DNA from: Labrenzia sp. DG1229
Lineage (GTDB): Bacteria > Pseudomonadota > Alphaproteobacteria > Rhizobiales > Stappiaceae
Direction of reading: 5' to 3'
DNA length: 52,182 nucleotides
Assembly: GCF_000521215.1 (NCBI RefSeq)
Contig: NZ_KI928917.1
Location: forward strand, 213,221-265,402
The notes beneath the pieces are model-generated. The model did no database searches. It saw only the letters and a program-made list of their open reading frames with translations, and was not told the origin of the DNA. Positions 15,966 to 23,995 of the stretch are shown here, one piece after another (the first letter of the stretch is position 1; each line of letters starts with the position of its first letter). The position numbers and the translations under genes are program-made.

Positions 15966-17183
15966 ATGACGCATCCGTTTGTGAACATCGCGAAAGAATT
16001 GTCTTCAGGTTTTGAAAAGCGCGCCGCCGGATGGGACAGGTCCCGCACATATTGCTGGCAGAATGTCAGCGAGCTGGCGGATGCCGGGATCATGGGAATG
16101 TCGATCCCGAAAGAATATGGCGGTCAGGGAGCAAGCTTTCTCGACGTCACCATGGTGATTGAAGAGATAGCCAGAGCCTGCACACTGACTGCCCGAATTG
16201 TCGTCGAAGGGAACCTAGGCGGCATCAGCGCTGTCATGGGTTACGGCAGCGATGCGCAAAAAGCATTCTGTGCACCCCAGGTGCTGGCAGGCGACAAACC
16301 TGCCATCTGCATAACGGAACCGGGAGCCGGAAGTGCGGCAACCGAAATGCAAACAACAGCACGCAAAAAAGGAAGCAATTTTGTTCTCAACGGAACGAAG
16401 CACTGGATCACCGGCGGCGGCGTGTCGAAGCTGCATCTTGTCTTTGCCCGTGTGCTGGACGAGGCAGGCTGTGAGCAGGGCATCGGCGCATTGATCCTCT
16501 TCGCCGATCCCGCCGACAGGAATTCTCCCGAGGGTTTCAGCGTCGTCAGGCGCGAACACACGATGGGGCTCTGCGGCATGCCCGAGGCTGAGCTGCAGTT
16601 CGACAATGTCGAAATTGATGAAAAATGGCTGCTCCACCCGCCATCCGGCTTGAAGCATGGCTTTGCCGATCTCATGAACGCTTATAACTCGCAGCGTGTC
16701 GGTGCTGCAATGATTGCCGTGGGGGTTGCCGCCGGAGCGCTCGATCATGCCAAACGGCACTTGCTAGAACGGAAACAATTCGGGCGCCCGCTCGCCGAAT
16801 TCCAGGGATTACAGTGGATGCTCGCAGACATGGATACGCAGATACATGCTGCACGCCTGCTTGTTCACGAAGCAGCGCGTTCCCGCGGTCCGGACGGAAG
16901 TCGCTTCCCGGATATGACGATGGCCGCGCGCGCAAAGCTTTTTGCTTCTGAAATGGCAATCAAGGTGGTCAGCGATGCGCTTCAGATGTTCGGTGCGCGC
17001 GGCTACGGTGACCAGGAACCCCTGGAAAGGATGTACCGGGACGTGCGCATGTTCACCATCGGAGGTGGGACAACGCAAATCCTGCGAACGCAAATCGCAG
17101 GAAGCATCCTCGGCATGAAAACACCCCAGACGCGTGATGGTTACACGCGCCTTTCGGAGACGATGCGCGACGCGGCGGAATAG
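15966..17183 (+). CDS. Acyl-CoA dehydrogenase-superfamily flavoprotein without the usual catalytic Glu
   Basis: A 405-residue protein with the full acyl-CoA dehydrogenase fold: N-terminal helical domain (GIMGMSIPKEYGGQGASFLDV), FAD/substrate segment (CITEPGAGSAATEMQTTA), central beta domain (FVLNGTKHWITGGG) and C-terminal helical domain (LLERKQFGRPLAEFQGLQWMLADM, DALQMFGARGYGDQEPLERMYRDVRMF). Both known positions for the catalytic base appear changed: the MCAD-type Glu (usual YEGT) is Gly in TIGGGTTQ (366-371), and the isovaleryl-CoA-type Glu (usual LER) is Gln243 in NSQRVGAA. Such changes occur in non-dehydrogenase members such as 3-sulfinopropanoyl-CoA desulfinase, so the reaction may not be a dehydrogenation. 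Start ATG 15966 is chosen; the frame is open upstream through the spacer. Confidence 0.78.
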   Translation: MTHPFVNIAKELSSGFEKRAAGWDRSRTYCWQNVSELADAGIMGMSIPKEYGGQGASFLDVTMVIEEIARACTLTARIVVEGNLGGISAVMGYGSDAQKAFCAPQVLAGDKPAICITEPGAGSAATEMQTTARKKGSNFVLNGTKHWITGGGVSKLHLVFARVLDEAGCEQGIGALILFADPADRNSPEGFSVVRREHTMGLCGMPEAELQFDNVEIDEKWLLHPPSGLKHGFADLMNAYNSQRVGAAMIAVGVAAGALDHAKRHLLERKQFGRPLAEFQGLQWMLADMDTQIHAARLLVHEAARSRGPDGSRFPDMTMAARAKLFASEMAIKVVSDALQMFGARGYGDQEPLERMYRDVRMFTIGGGTTQILRTQIAGSILGMKTPQTRDGYTRLSETMRDAAE

Positions 17184-17211
17184 CTGCCATTCACCGATTT
17201 CATCAGATGAA

Positions 17212-18027
17212 CTAGGCGCCGAGATCCTGGAACACCCGCACGTTCCGTACGGTGGTCGCAGCGCCCTCCACATCGCCGTCGTTCTTGCCGGCAAAGGGTG
17301 CTACGGCGTTACTGAACAGGAGCATCGCCGGTGTGTGTGCGAATGAATTTTCCACGTCAAAGACCTCCAGATCGTCCACGTAGAACCGGAATTCATTCTC
17401 GTTCCACAGCATCGCGTAGCGGTGAAAGGTTTCATCCAGCCGCATGTTCGACCGGTACGTGGCGGCAAGAACGATCTTTTCAGGCTTCCATCGCCGTGCC
17501 GAGACCTGAACGATGTTCGGATACTTGACTTCGGCCACATCCAGTTCGAATTGCGTGTCCCCTTGCAAGGACCTGTCGGAAACCATCCAGAAGGCATTGT
17601 TGACACCCGGTTCATTCGCAATGCGCATTTCGCACTCGAAATATCCGTACGTCTGCCGGAACGAACGGGACCGGATATAGCCACCGGTAAACGGTCGCTT
17701 GGGATCATTTTGATGTCCGAGATTGAGATCAAGCTCGCCGTCTTCGACCACGACATTGCGGGGATACCGCATCGTCAGATGCTTGTGTCCGCCGCGTTTC
17801 AGCAGTTCCCACATCGCGTGAAACCTGACTGGGTCGTTGAAATCATCCTCGAATGTCAGCTTCCAGTCCCCGCTGGACTGCTGCAATGGCGCCGGCAGGC
17901 CCCCACCCGAAAACGCTGCAACATGTCCTGGCACAGCCAGAGCTGCCAAGGTGGAGGCACCGCCCGCCGCAGCTTTCAGAAAGCGGCGGCGGCTGAGTGT
18001 CTCAAAGGGCGATAACCGTGACGTCAT
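17212..18027 (-). CDS. Tat-exported glycoside hydrolase family 16 (endo-beta-glucanase/galactanase type)
   Basis: A 271-residue protein. It starts with a twin-arginine signal (SRRRFLKAAAGGASTLAALAV) and continues as a GH16 beta-jelly-roll: LTFEDDFND at the start, GYIRSRSFRQTYGYFECEMRI in the core, and the catalytic ELDVAE at residues 161-166 (Glu161 nucleophile, Asp163, Glu166 acid/base, by family precedent). GH16 enzymes cut beta-1,3/1,4-glucans or galactans. It begins five bases after the stop of the upstream pyruvyl transferase gene and is the last gene of the run, so it probably trims, sizes or releases the polysaccharide made by this locus, as ExoK does for succinoglycan. Confidence 0.82.
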   Translation of the reverse strand: MTSRLSPFETLSRRRFLKAAAGGASTLAALAVPGHVAAFSGGGLPAPLQQSSGDWKLTFEDDFNDPVRFHAMWELLKRGGHKHLTMRYPRNVVVEDGELDLNLGHQNDPKRPFTGGYIRSRSFRQTYGYFECEMRIANEPGVNNAFWMVSDRSLQGDTQFELDVAEVKYPNIVQVSARRWKPEKIVLAATYRSNMRLDETFHRYAMLWNENEFRFYVDDLEVFDVENSFAHTPAMLLFSNAVAPFAGKNDGDVEGAATTVRNVRVFQDLGA

Positions 18028-18032
18028 CACTG

Positions 18033-19376
18033 TCAGCTTGCCAGCTTGGCGTTCGGTTTCGGAGCCTTCAGTTCACGAAGTGCCAGCTCCAGTTTCCAGG
18101 CACGGTCGCGCAGGGTCTGGATCTCGCCTGTCATGTATCCCACCTCATCCTGGAACCAGTCTGTGACCTCACCAAGGTTCTGGTCCGTCTGAACAAGGTT
18201 CGGCTTTTCAAGCGCCTTCTTGGGCGGTGCTGTGACGGGATTTGCCAGCACATGGTTCAAGCCGTTTTCCGTCAGGAACCGGTGATATTCAGCATAGTTC
18301 AGACGATAAACATGCTGCACTTTCGAGAAGTCGGCCTTTTCGAAAATGTTCTCCAGATTGATCGGCATGTAGTCCTCGACCTCGACTGACGGAATGGCGA
18401 AGAGTGTCGAAAGTTCGCGGATGCGGGAATCGTAGGTGAAGAACACCGCCGGAATTCCCTGATGAAGACCGATCACGTTTCCATGGAGTCGGAAGCCGAC
18501 CAGAACGTCGACATTTTCCTTTGCGTCCGCGGCCCACTCGTCGACATCAAAGAAGGCCTGCATCCGGTCGCTGACCAGCGCTTCGACATCCTTGTCACCG
18601 TCGAGATTGTACTTCTCCAGGATTGACTGGATATGTTTCTGCTTTTCCTCGCCCTTTGCGAAGATGGCAAGTGTCTCCTCCCGTTCGCCCTGGGAATAGA
18701 GCCGGTTGACCGGCCGCTGTGCCACCGCCTGGATCAGCGCCCGCTGCATGCGGTTGGTCTTCGTCGCGTTGGATGCATAATCCGCTGACAGATACCGGTT
18801 GAGCGTCAGACCTACACGGGCATTTGCCGGATCGATCGGCCGGATTTCAATCGAAGGACGCAGATTGCGGTAGAAGCTCGGGCAGCCGATGATCCGGACA
18901 TTCTTGATTCCGATGTCATTGAAGACCTCCGCGCTGTAGACACCGCGAACACCGATCGTTTCGCATTTGTCGGCAATGATCTTCCAGGCTTCGACACTGC
19001 CTTTCGGCAATTCGAGTTTCTTGTACTTTGCCGCCTGAGCACCCACGCCGACCGGGACGATCGGGCCCTTGAGCTTTTTCAGAAGCGGGATGACATTGCT
19101 GATATCAACGGTTTCGGTCAGATAGTTGGACCCGCGAATGACCGTGGCATCGTAGTCTTCCTGCGGCCAGAGTTTCTCGTCACCAGCATGCGCAAACTGC
19201 AGGTTCTTGATCTGATCGTAGGCCAGCGCCTTGAGCATCGCGTCATAGACCAGAACGTCGCCCGTATTGATGCCCCCGCGGGAGAATGAAGAAAGAGGAT
19301 CGTCGATTTTCAGAAATGCGGATTTATTGCCTGGCTTTACGGCAGCGCCGCCATTCAATACGAAGAGCTTTTTCAT
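18033..19376 (-). CDS. Polysaccharide pyruvyl transferase family protein 1
   Basis: A 447-residue protein starting at the ATG 19374-19376 (MKKLFVLNGGAA), with GGAAGG 10 bases upstream. Family features include GDVLVYDAMLKALAY near the N-terminus, the VIRGSNYL strand, VPVGVGAQAAKYKKLELP, ETIGVRGVYSAEVFNDIGIKNVRIIGCPSFYRN, and the C-terminal VDVLVGFRLHGNVIGLHQGIPAVFFTYDSRIRE, the GT-B-like phosphoenolpyruvate-binding signature. These enzymes place ketal-linked pyruvate on sugar residues. The last 100 residues form an extra tail with a probable coiled coil (GEIQTLRDRAWKLELALRELK). A second family member is encoded at 23996-25183, with many shared motifs. Coupled to the GH16 gene downstream. Confidence 0.8.
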   Translation of the reverse strand: MKKLFVLNGGAAVKPGNKSAFLKIDDPLSSFSRGGINTGDVLVYDAMLKALAYDQIKNLQFAHAGDEKLWPQEDYDATVIRGSNYLTETVDISNVIPLLKKLKGPIVPVGVGAQAAKYKKLELPKGSVEAWKIIADKCETIGVRGVYSAEVFNDIGIKNVRIIGCPSFYRNLRPSIEIRPIDPANARVGLTLNRYLSADYASNATKTNRMQRALIQAVAQRPVNRLYSQGEREETLAIFAKGEEKQKHIQSILEKYNLDGDKDVEALVSDRMQAFFDVDEWAADAKENVDVLVGFRLHGNVIGLHQGIPAVFFTYDSRIRELSTLFAIPSVEVEDYMPINLENIFEKADFSKVQHVYRLNYAEYHRFLTENGLNHVLANPVTAPPKKALEKPNLVQTDQNLGEVTDWFQDEVGYMTGEIQTLRDRAWKLELALRELKAPKPNAKLAS

Positions 19377-19420
19377 GTGAACTACACCTTCCAGTATTTG
19401 GGCCACAAGCGCCCTTCTTG

Positions 19421-22231
19421 TTAACGGGCTGAGGAATGACGGTTCAGCGGTGGCAATTCCGGATCTTTGCGATATGCCCCGCGAACCAGGGGAGCATCTG
19501 ATAGTTTGCCGGCTTGCGACTTGATAACTTTGGTTCGCCTGATGCTTTGAAGCCGGTCGGGGAACCACGTGTGCAACTGCCTGAGCAGCGGCTGCAGGCT
19601 TTTGTCCCAGCTTCGATCCGTGGATCTTGCCACCGCATGCTTGGAGAGTTTCTGCAGGAGACCCGGCGATTTTATGATGCCTTCGAGCACTGCTGTCAGG
19701 TCATGGGTCACGACCCCGTCGTCGCTCGATCTCAAGAGCAGCCCGTCAACTTTGTGGTCGATCAGTTCCGAAACGGCACCGACATCTGTGGCAATCGGCA
19801 CGCATCCAAGACGCTGTGCCTCGATGATCGCGAGCGGCGCTCCTTCCCATCTGGAGGGGAGAACGAAGACATCGGCCCAGGTAAGCAGCTTGCTCAGATG
19901 ACGGCTGTCATAGACGGGCGGTTCGACACGAATGCCAATTTCGGCGAAACGGTCTTTCCAGGACCCTCCTGCACCTGCATCCATGATGTCGGATCCAACG
20001 ACACGCCAGTCGATCTCGACACCTCGCCTTTTCAAGGTCCGCGCGGCGGCGAAAATGCGTTCTATGCCCTTCTGGCGATCCAGTCGGCCCAGGAACAGCG
20101 CTCTGACAGCTCCGTCCCGTTCGACCAATCGGCCCGCAGTCAGCCGTTTGACCTCCTCCGGAGCAAGCGGGTAGCCGGCCGCGTTGGGGATGTGAAGCAA
20201 CTTGGCGCTCGGAACACCCATGCCGTGCAGCCATTCGGCCATATCCCTCGAACATGTGAGGACGCTGTCGTAGATATGCTCATAAGCCAGCGTCAGATAG
20301 GGATGGCCGGCCGGACGGCCGCTTTCAGACGCGTCCAGCACATGCACATAGTTCACGATCTTTGCGCCGCGCCGTCTGAGTTCACCGAATATGGCATTTG
20401 CCGGTGCGAGCTGATTGTTGATGATCACATCGAGACCGGAGAGAAAACCGATTACCTCCTCGGAGCGCGCGTCCGCGTCATGGCCCATCAGGATGTCATG
20501 CCCGGAAAATGTGTTCGGTCCGCCCCAGAGCGGATAGTCATCCGCAAGGAAGTTTATGCTGTCGAAAAGGCCGTCATTGTCCGGAATGCGATTGTAAACC
20601 GGCTTGCCGAAAACGTAGAGATGAACCTCGCAGCCGGCGCTTTTCAGAACGCGCGCCGTAGCATAGGCCACCTTTTCAACCCCGCCGAAACTCGCTATCG
20701 GCAGCAGAAGCCCTACCCGAATCGGGCCGTTCTCCTGTGCCAGTCTCGGCATCAGTGGCGCAGCGCCGAGTGAATGACGCAGAAGTTCGTAGTATTTGCT
20801 CCGGTCCGGGAAGTAGGCAGACCGCCAGATCCAGCGCTTGTCCGTACCGCTCCGATAGCCGGAATCCCGCAGTGCACCCAGCGTCGCAAGCAAACTGTTG
20901 GTCGAAGAAAGCGCAGTCCCCTGCATATCGTCGGCCGAAAAGGGACCGCTCACAACGATCTCTGCAATCTTGGGGGATGGATTGGCCTTGCCGAGCGTCC
21001 GCACCCAGTCATCCGACTTGTCCTCGACGCATTGCTGGATAATCCCGAGAGAGCACATCCAGCCAAGTGGCTTCTTGTTAAGTTCCCTGTCGTCGCCGAG
21101 CGTGGCGACCTCAACACCCAGTTTGTCCCTGTCGCTTTCAAAGCGGATGGCAACGAAGTGGTGCGTCTGGGAAAGGCGTTCGCCCAGCCACAGAACATTG
21201 TGAAGCAACCCGAAATCCTTCAACGCGTCCCGATGCGCCGGTGACATCCAGAGCCAGAATGGTGGCACCCCGAATGTTTCCGGCTCGGCACGCGCAGCCC
21301 AGAACATTTTCACGAATTCCTCAAAGCCGCGCCTGTCATGCGAGACAACCGGATCCGTGAACAGGTCGACCAGGTAGGAATCGGTACCGAAGGCAAGATA
21401 TCGAGGCGTTTCCTCATGCTCCCAGCGCAGAAGCGTATCGGCTGAAAACAGCTTTTTGTGTTTTGTTCGGATGTAGCCCAGAATGCTCTCGCGCGTGCGG
21501 TTGGAATCCCGCAGCATACTTTCCGCGCGCTGCCGGTATTCAAATCCGAAAAATGGGTAGTTTGCGCCTTTGAAACCTTTGGAAATTGCCTGGAGCCAGA
21601 ACTCCCAATCCTCAAAACCGGATTTCATGGTTTCGTCAAACCGGACATCGGCATCGAGAATCGCCTTGGAAACCAGGCTTCCGGCTTCGCAGATATTGTC
21701 GAATGTCACATGCAACAGGCGAGAATACTGCGCTGAATAATTCCCGTTCCATTCAATTCCGAACTTGTCGATATTGGGATAGATCCAGTCGATGCCCTTG
21801 TTCGCCCTCAGATACTCCAGGAGAACGCGCATTGCCGTCGGCGTGATGCGGTTGTCGGCATCCAGGAAATAGACTGCCTCGAGATCTGCGAACGTGCGCA
21901 ACGCGAAGTCGATGCCGTAGTTTCGCGCCGAACTCAATCCGCCGTTGGGCTTTCTCAAATAATAGACATTGTCGTGCGCGAGTGCATACGCCTGCGCGAC
22001 CTGGGCCGTTTCCGGAAAGGGACAGCCGTCATCAACGATGACGACTGCAATATTGAATGGTGCCTCTTGCGTGAGTGCTGAATCGATCGCTTCCGTCAAC
22101 AGGACGGAGTGTTTGAACACCGGGATGAGAATGGCAATCGTGGCGGATGGCTTTTCGGAACTTCCAAACTGGGCGTAGCGCACATTCGGATAACCCTGAC
22201 CAGCTGCGGTTTGACGAAGCATGGTCGTCAT
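19421..22231 (-). CDS. Two-domain glycosyltransferase, GT2 fused to GT4
   Basis: A 936-residue protein joining two complete transferases. The N-terminal GT-A (GT2) domain, about residues 30-260, shows ATIAILIPVFKHSVLLTEAIDSAL, VVIVDDGCP, NGGLSSARNYGIDFAL, the metal-binding YFLDADNR and the FEDWEFWLQAI acceptor motif. A middle region of about 240 residues has no motif I recognise. The C-terminal GT-B (GT4) domain, from about 515, shows LLPIASFGGVEKVAYATARVL, VRALFLGRLDRQKGIERI and VLPSRWEGAPLAIIEAQRLGCVPIATDVGAVSELI. Two active sites in one chain suggest successive addition of two sugars to one repeat unit. Its ATG lies inside the stop of the upstream gene (ATGA). Confidence 0.87.
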   Translation of the reverse strand: MTTMLRQTAAGQGYPNVRYAQFGSSEKPSATIAILIPVFKHSVLLTEAIDSALTQEAPFNIAVVIVDDGCPFPETAQVAQAYALAHDNVYYLRKPNGGLSSARNYGIDFALRTFADLEAVYFLDADNRITPTAMRVLLEYLRANKGIDWIYPNIDKFGIEWNGNYSAQYSRLLHVTFDNICEAGSLVSKAILDADVRFDETMKSGFEDWEFWLQAISKGFKGANYPFFGFEYRQRAESMLRDSNRTRESILGYIRTKHKKLFSADTLLRWEHEETPRYLAFGTDSYLVDLFTDPVVSHDRRGFEEFVKMFWAARAEPETFGVPPFWLWMSPAHRDALKDFGLLHNVLWLGERLSQTHHFVAIRFESDRDKLGVEVATLGDDRELNKKPLGWMCSLGIIQQCVEDKSDDWVRTLGKANPSPKIAEIVVSGPFSADDMQGTALSSTNSLLATLGALRDSGYRSGTDKRWIWRSAYFPDRSKYYELLRHSLGAAPLMPRLAQENGPIRVGLLLPIASFGGVEKVAYATARVLKSAGCEVHLYVFGKPVYNRIPDNDGLFDSINFLADDYPLWGGPNTFSGHDILMGHDADARSEEVIGFLSGLDVIINNQLAPANAIFGELRRRGAKIVNYVHVLDASESGRPAGHPYLTLAYEHIYDSVLTCSRDMAEWLHGMGVPSAKLLHIPNAAGYPLAPEEVKRLTAGRLVERDGAVRALFLGRLDRQKGIERIFAAARTLKRRGVEIDWRVVGSDIMDAGAGGSWKDRFAEIGIRVEPPVYDSRHLSKLLTWADVFVLPSRWEGAPLAIIEAQRLGCVPIATDVGAVSELIDHKVDGLLLRSSDDGVVTHDLTAVLEGIIKSPGLLQKLSKHAVARSTDRSWDKSLQPLLRQLHTWFPDRLQSIRRTKVIKSQAGKLSDAPLVRGAYRKDPELPPLNRHSSAR

Positions 22232-23757
22232 CCGTTCACAACAGCGCGGAAATTCGCAAATTTTGCCCAGGCGAAATCATTGCCACCTGCTTCATTCATC
22301 CTCGTTGCGAAATAGACATTCTGCCAGGCACCAACCTGCTCGCTGGCAAATGCGCTCAAGTGGGCACTCTCGCCGAAGGACACGGTTTTCCATCCGGAAA
22401 AGGCTTCACCGACGGTCTGTTCCCGTTGTTCACGGAACAATGCCTTGGCCGCTTCGAGATTTCCGGCAACCGCTATCGCAAAATCGATATCGGCGGCACG
22501 GCTGTTGTCGATGAAGGCTTTGGCGGACATACGGATGATTTGCGGTGGACACGCGGCTGGCAATTCACCGATCGTGATGCCTTCGGCCGGTGGATGGCAG
22601 CCAATGGCCCGTTCTGCAGGCAAAGGCATGATCGCTTCGAAATCAAAGGAGACTTCATCCGTGTTTGCGAGGCTGGCATGTTCAAGGATGCCAGGGGCAA
22701 TCGGCATGTCGCGGAACCCTTCGCTGAGTCCGACTTGCTGCGATTGTGCGGGAATGTAGTTTGCCGACGGCGGCATAGACACGCCCGGGATGCCACCCCA
22801 GACCTGCAAGGCCAGGCTGTTCTTCAAAACGGGCATGCCGTTTGCCGCATCGCGCACCTGGAACATCTCGATCGGTTGCAGGCTTCCCAGCGACAGAAGA
22901 GGCACGTCCTCATCCGCGTCTTCGACCTGAAGCCGGAACTCCAGGGTGCGGTTGAGCCCAGCCGTGGACTTGGACAAGCCGAAAATGTTCCAGCCGGTTG
23001 TCAGGTCACCGCTGGAAATCTGCCAGGTATCGACAATGCGCAGGTCCTCGAGAGTGACAAGCTGCGCGCGCAACTTGAGATCCTGGCGGCCCACCGGCTG
23101 TTCAAGATGAACCGAAACACCGCTCACACCTGAACTCGGCACAGGCAGGATCTGGCTGATCCCGTCGCGGGAAGCACTGGCCAATACATTGGCGTTGAGT
23201 GGATTTTCTGCCGGTTCATTGCTGAACACCAGATCGAGCGGTTGAAGTCCGTGCCTGTTCAGGAACGATTCAATCGCGGCGAACCGGTTCTGCAGATCAT
23301 CGTTCAAGTTCCTGAGTGTTCTGAGTTCCCTGTTCGACAACACCAGGCGTCTGGCGGCCGATTTGACGTGTTCTGCCACCAGTGCAACGATCGAAGAAAT
23401 CGCCTCGCTTTCGCGCCCGCGAGCCCAGCCGACGACGGAAGGAAGCTGCACGGCGTCTTGGCGATGCAACCATTTGTACAAGGTATCCGCTTCGGGTGAC
23501 GCCCCCGGATCAGCCAGGATTGCCAAGGGCAAAACGGGCGCTTCGACGACCTGGAAGACCGATCCTTTTTCGTCGGAAAACAGAGCATGTCCGTCCGACA
23601 CGCCTTCGAACCAGACTGTTTGCACTGCACCCAGCAGGGCCATTGGCAGCTCCTGCCTTGCAACTCCGACGACGATAAGCGTCAGGTCCTTGAGGAGGCG
23701 CTCCTCAATCGCCGGTTTGTCGACTGGATATGCCTCTTGCGTGGCCACGACTGTCAT
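22228..23757 (-). CDS. Uncharacterised protein of the exopolysaccharide locus
   Basis: A 509-residue protein from the ATG at 23755-23757, preceded by GGGGG at 5-base spacing. No signal peptide or membrane helix is evident. Residues 120-190 are helical and possibly coiled coil (SNRELRTLRNLNDDLQNRFAAIESFLN); the rest is predicted beta-rich by eye, with repeated LEFRLQVEDADEDVPLLSLGSL-type strands. I do not recognise a catalytic motif. It is coupled to the GT2-GT4 fusion gene by an ATGA overlap and is the first gene after a 238-base AT-rich spacer. It may correspond positionally to one of the unknown ExpE proteins of galactoglucan loci (low confidence). Possible roles are a scaffold or accessory to the transferases, or glycan binding. 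Confidence 0.5.
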   Translation of the reverse strand: MTVVATQEAYPVDKPAIEERLLKDLTLIVVGVARQELPMALLGAVQTVWFEGVSDGHALFSDEKGSVFQVVEAPVLPLAILADPGASPEADTLYKWLHRQDAVQLPSVVGWARGRESEAISSIVALVAEHVKSAARRLVLSNRELRTLRNLNDDLQNRFAAIESFLNRHGLQPLDLVFSNEPAENPLNANVLASASRDGISQILPVPSSGVSGVSVHLEQPVGRQDLKLRAQLVTLEDLRIVDTWQISSGDLTTGWNIFGLSKSTAGLNRTLEFRLQVEDADEDVPLLSLGSLQPIEMFQVRDAANGMPVLKNSLALQVWGGIPGVSMPPSANYIPAQSQQVGLSEGFRDMPIAPGILEHASLANTDEVSFDFEAIMPLPAERAIGCHPPAEGITIGELPAACPPQIIRMSAKAFIDNSRAADIDFAIAVAGNLEAAKALFREQREQTVGEAFSGWKTVSFGESAHLSAFASEQVGAWQNVYFATRMNEAGGNDFAWAKFANFRAVVNG

Positions 23758-23995
23758 AAACGCCCCCAAAATTTGCACTGCTTTGGCATATTTTTTGGGA
23801 AATGCCGCCGCAAGATAACCAAGTACATAGCCAGAAACTCATGCTATTTTGTGACAACAATACGGCATATAAAAGTAAAATTTCAAGTTTTTTATGTATT
23901 TAACGTCTTTTATTAAATTAAACTAATAGTTTATTTGGAAAATAGTCAATTAGTATGCATAAATTACAATGAAATTCGAAATATTCTTTGCGCAA
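23758..23995 (-). promoter_or_regulatory. AT-rich spacer with probable internal promoter
   Basis: A 238-base spacer between two genes of the same direction, while most junctions in this run are overlaps or gaps under 50 bases. About 23840-23960 is strongly AT-rich, and an AAATTCGAAATATT palindromic core occurs at about 23972-23985. It probably holds a second promoter for the distal five genes. No obvious terminator hairpin was seen. Confidence 0.4.

Noticed and set aside
19514..20773. 419-codon plus-strand frame
   Set aside because: Lies wholly inside the GT2-GT4 fusion gene on the other strand; the sequence has no motif and looks like antisense.
22147..23133. 328-codon plus-strand frame
   Set aside because: Antisense of the 509-residue protein gene, which is coupled by ATGA to its neighbour.
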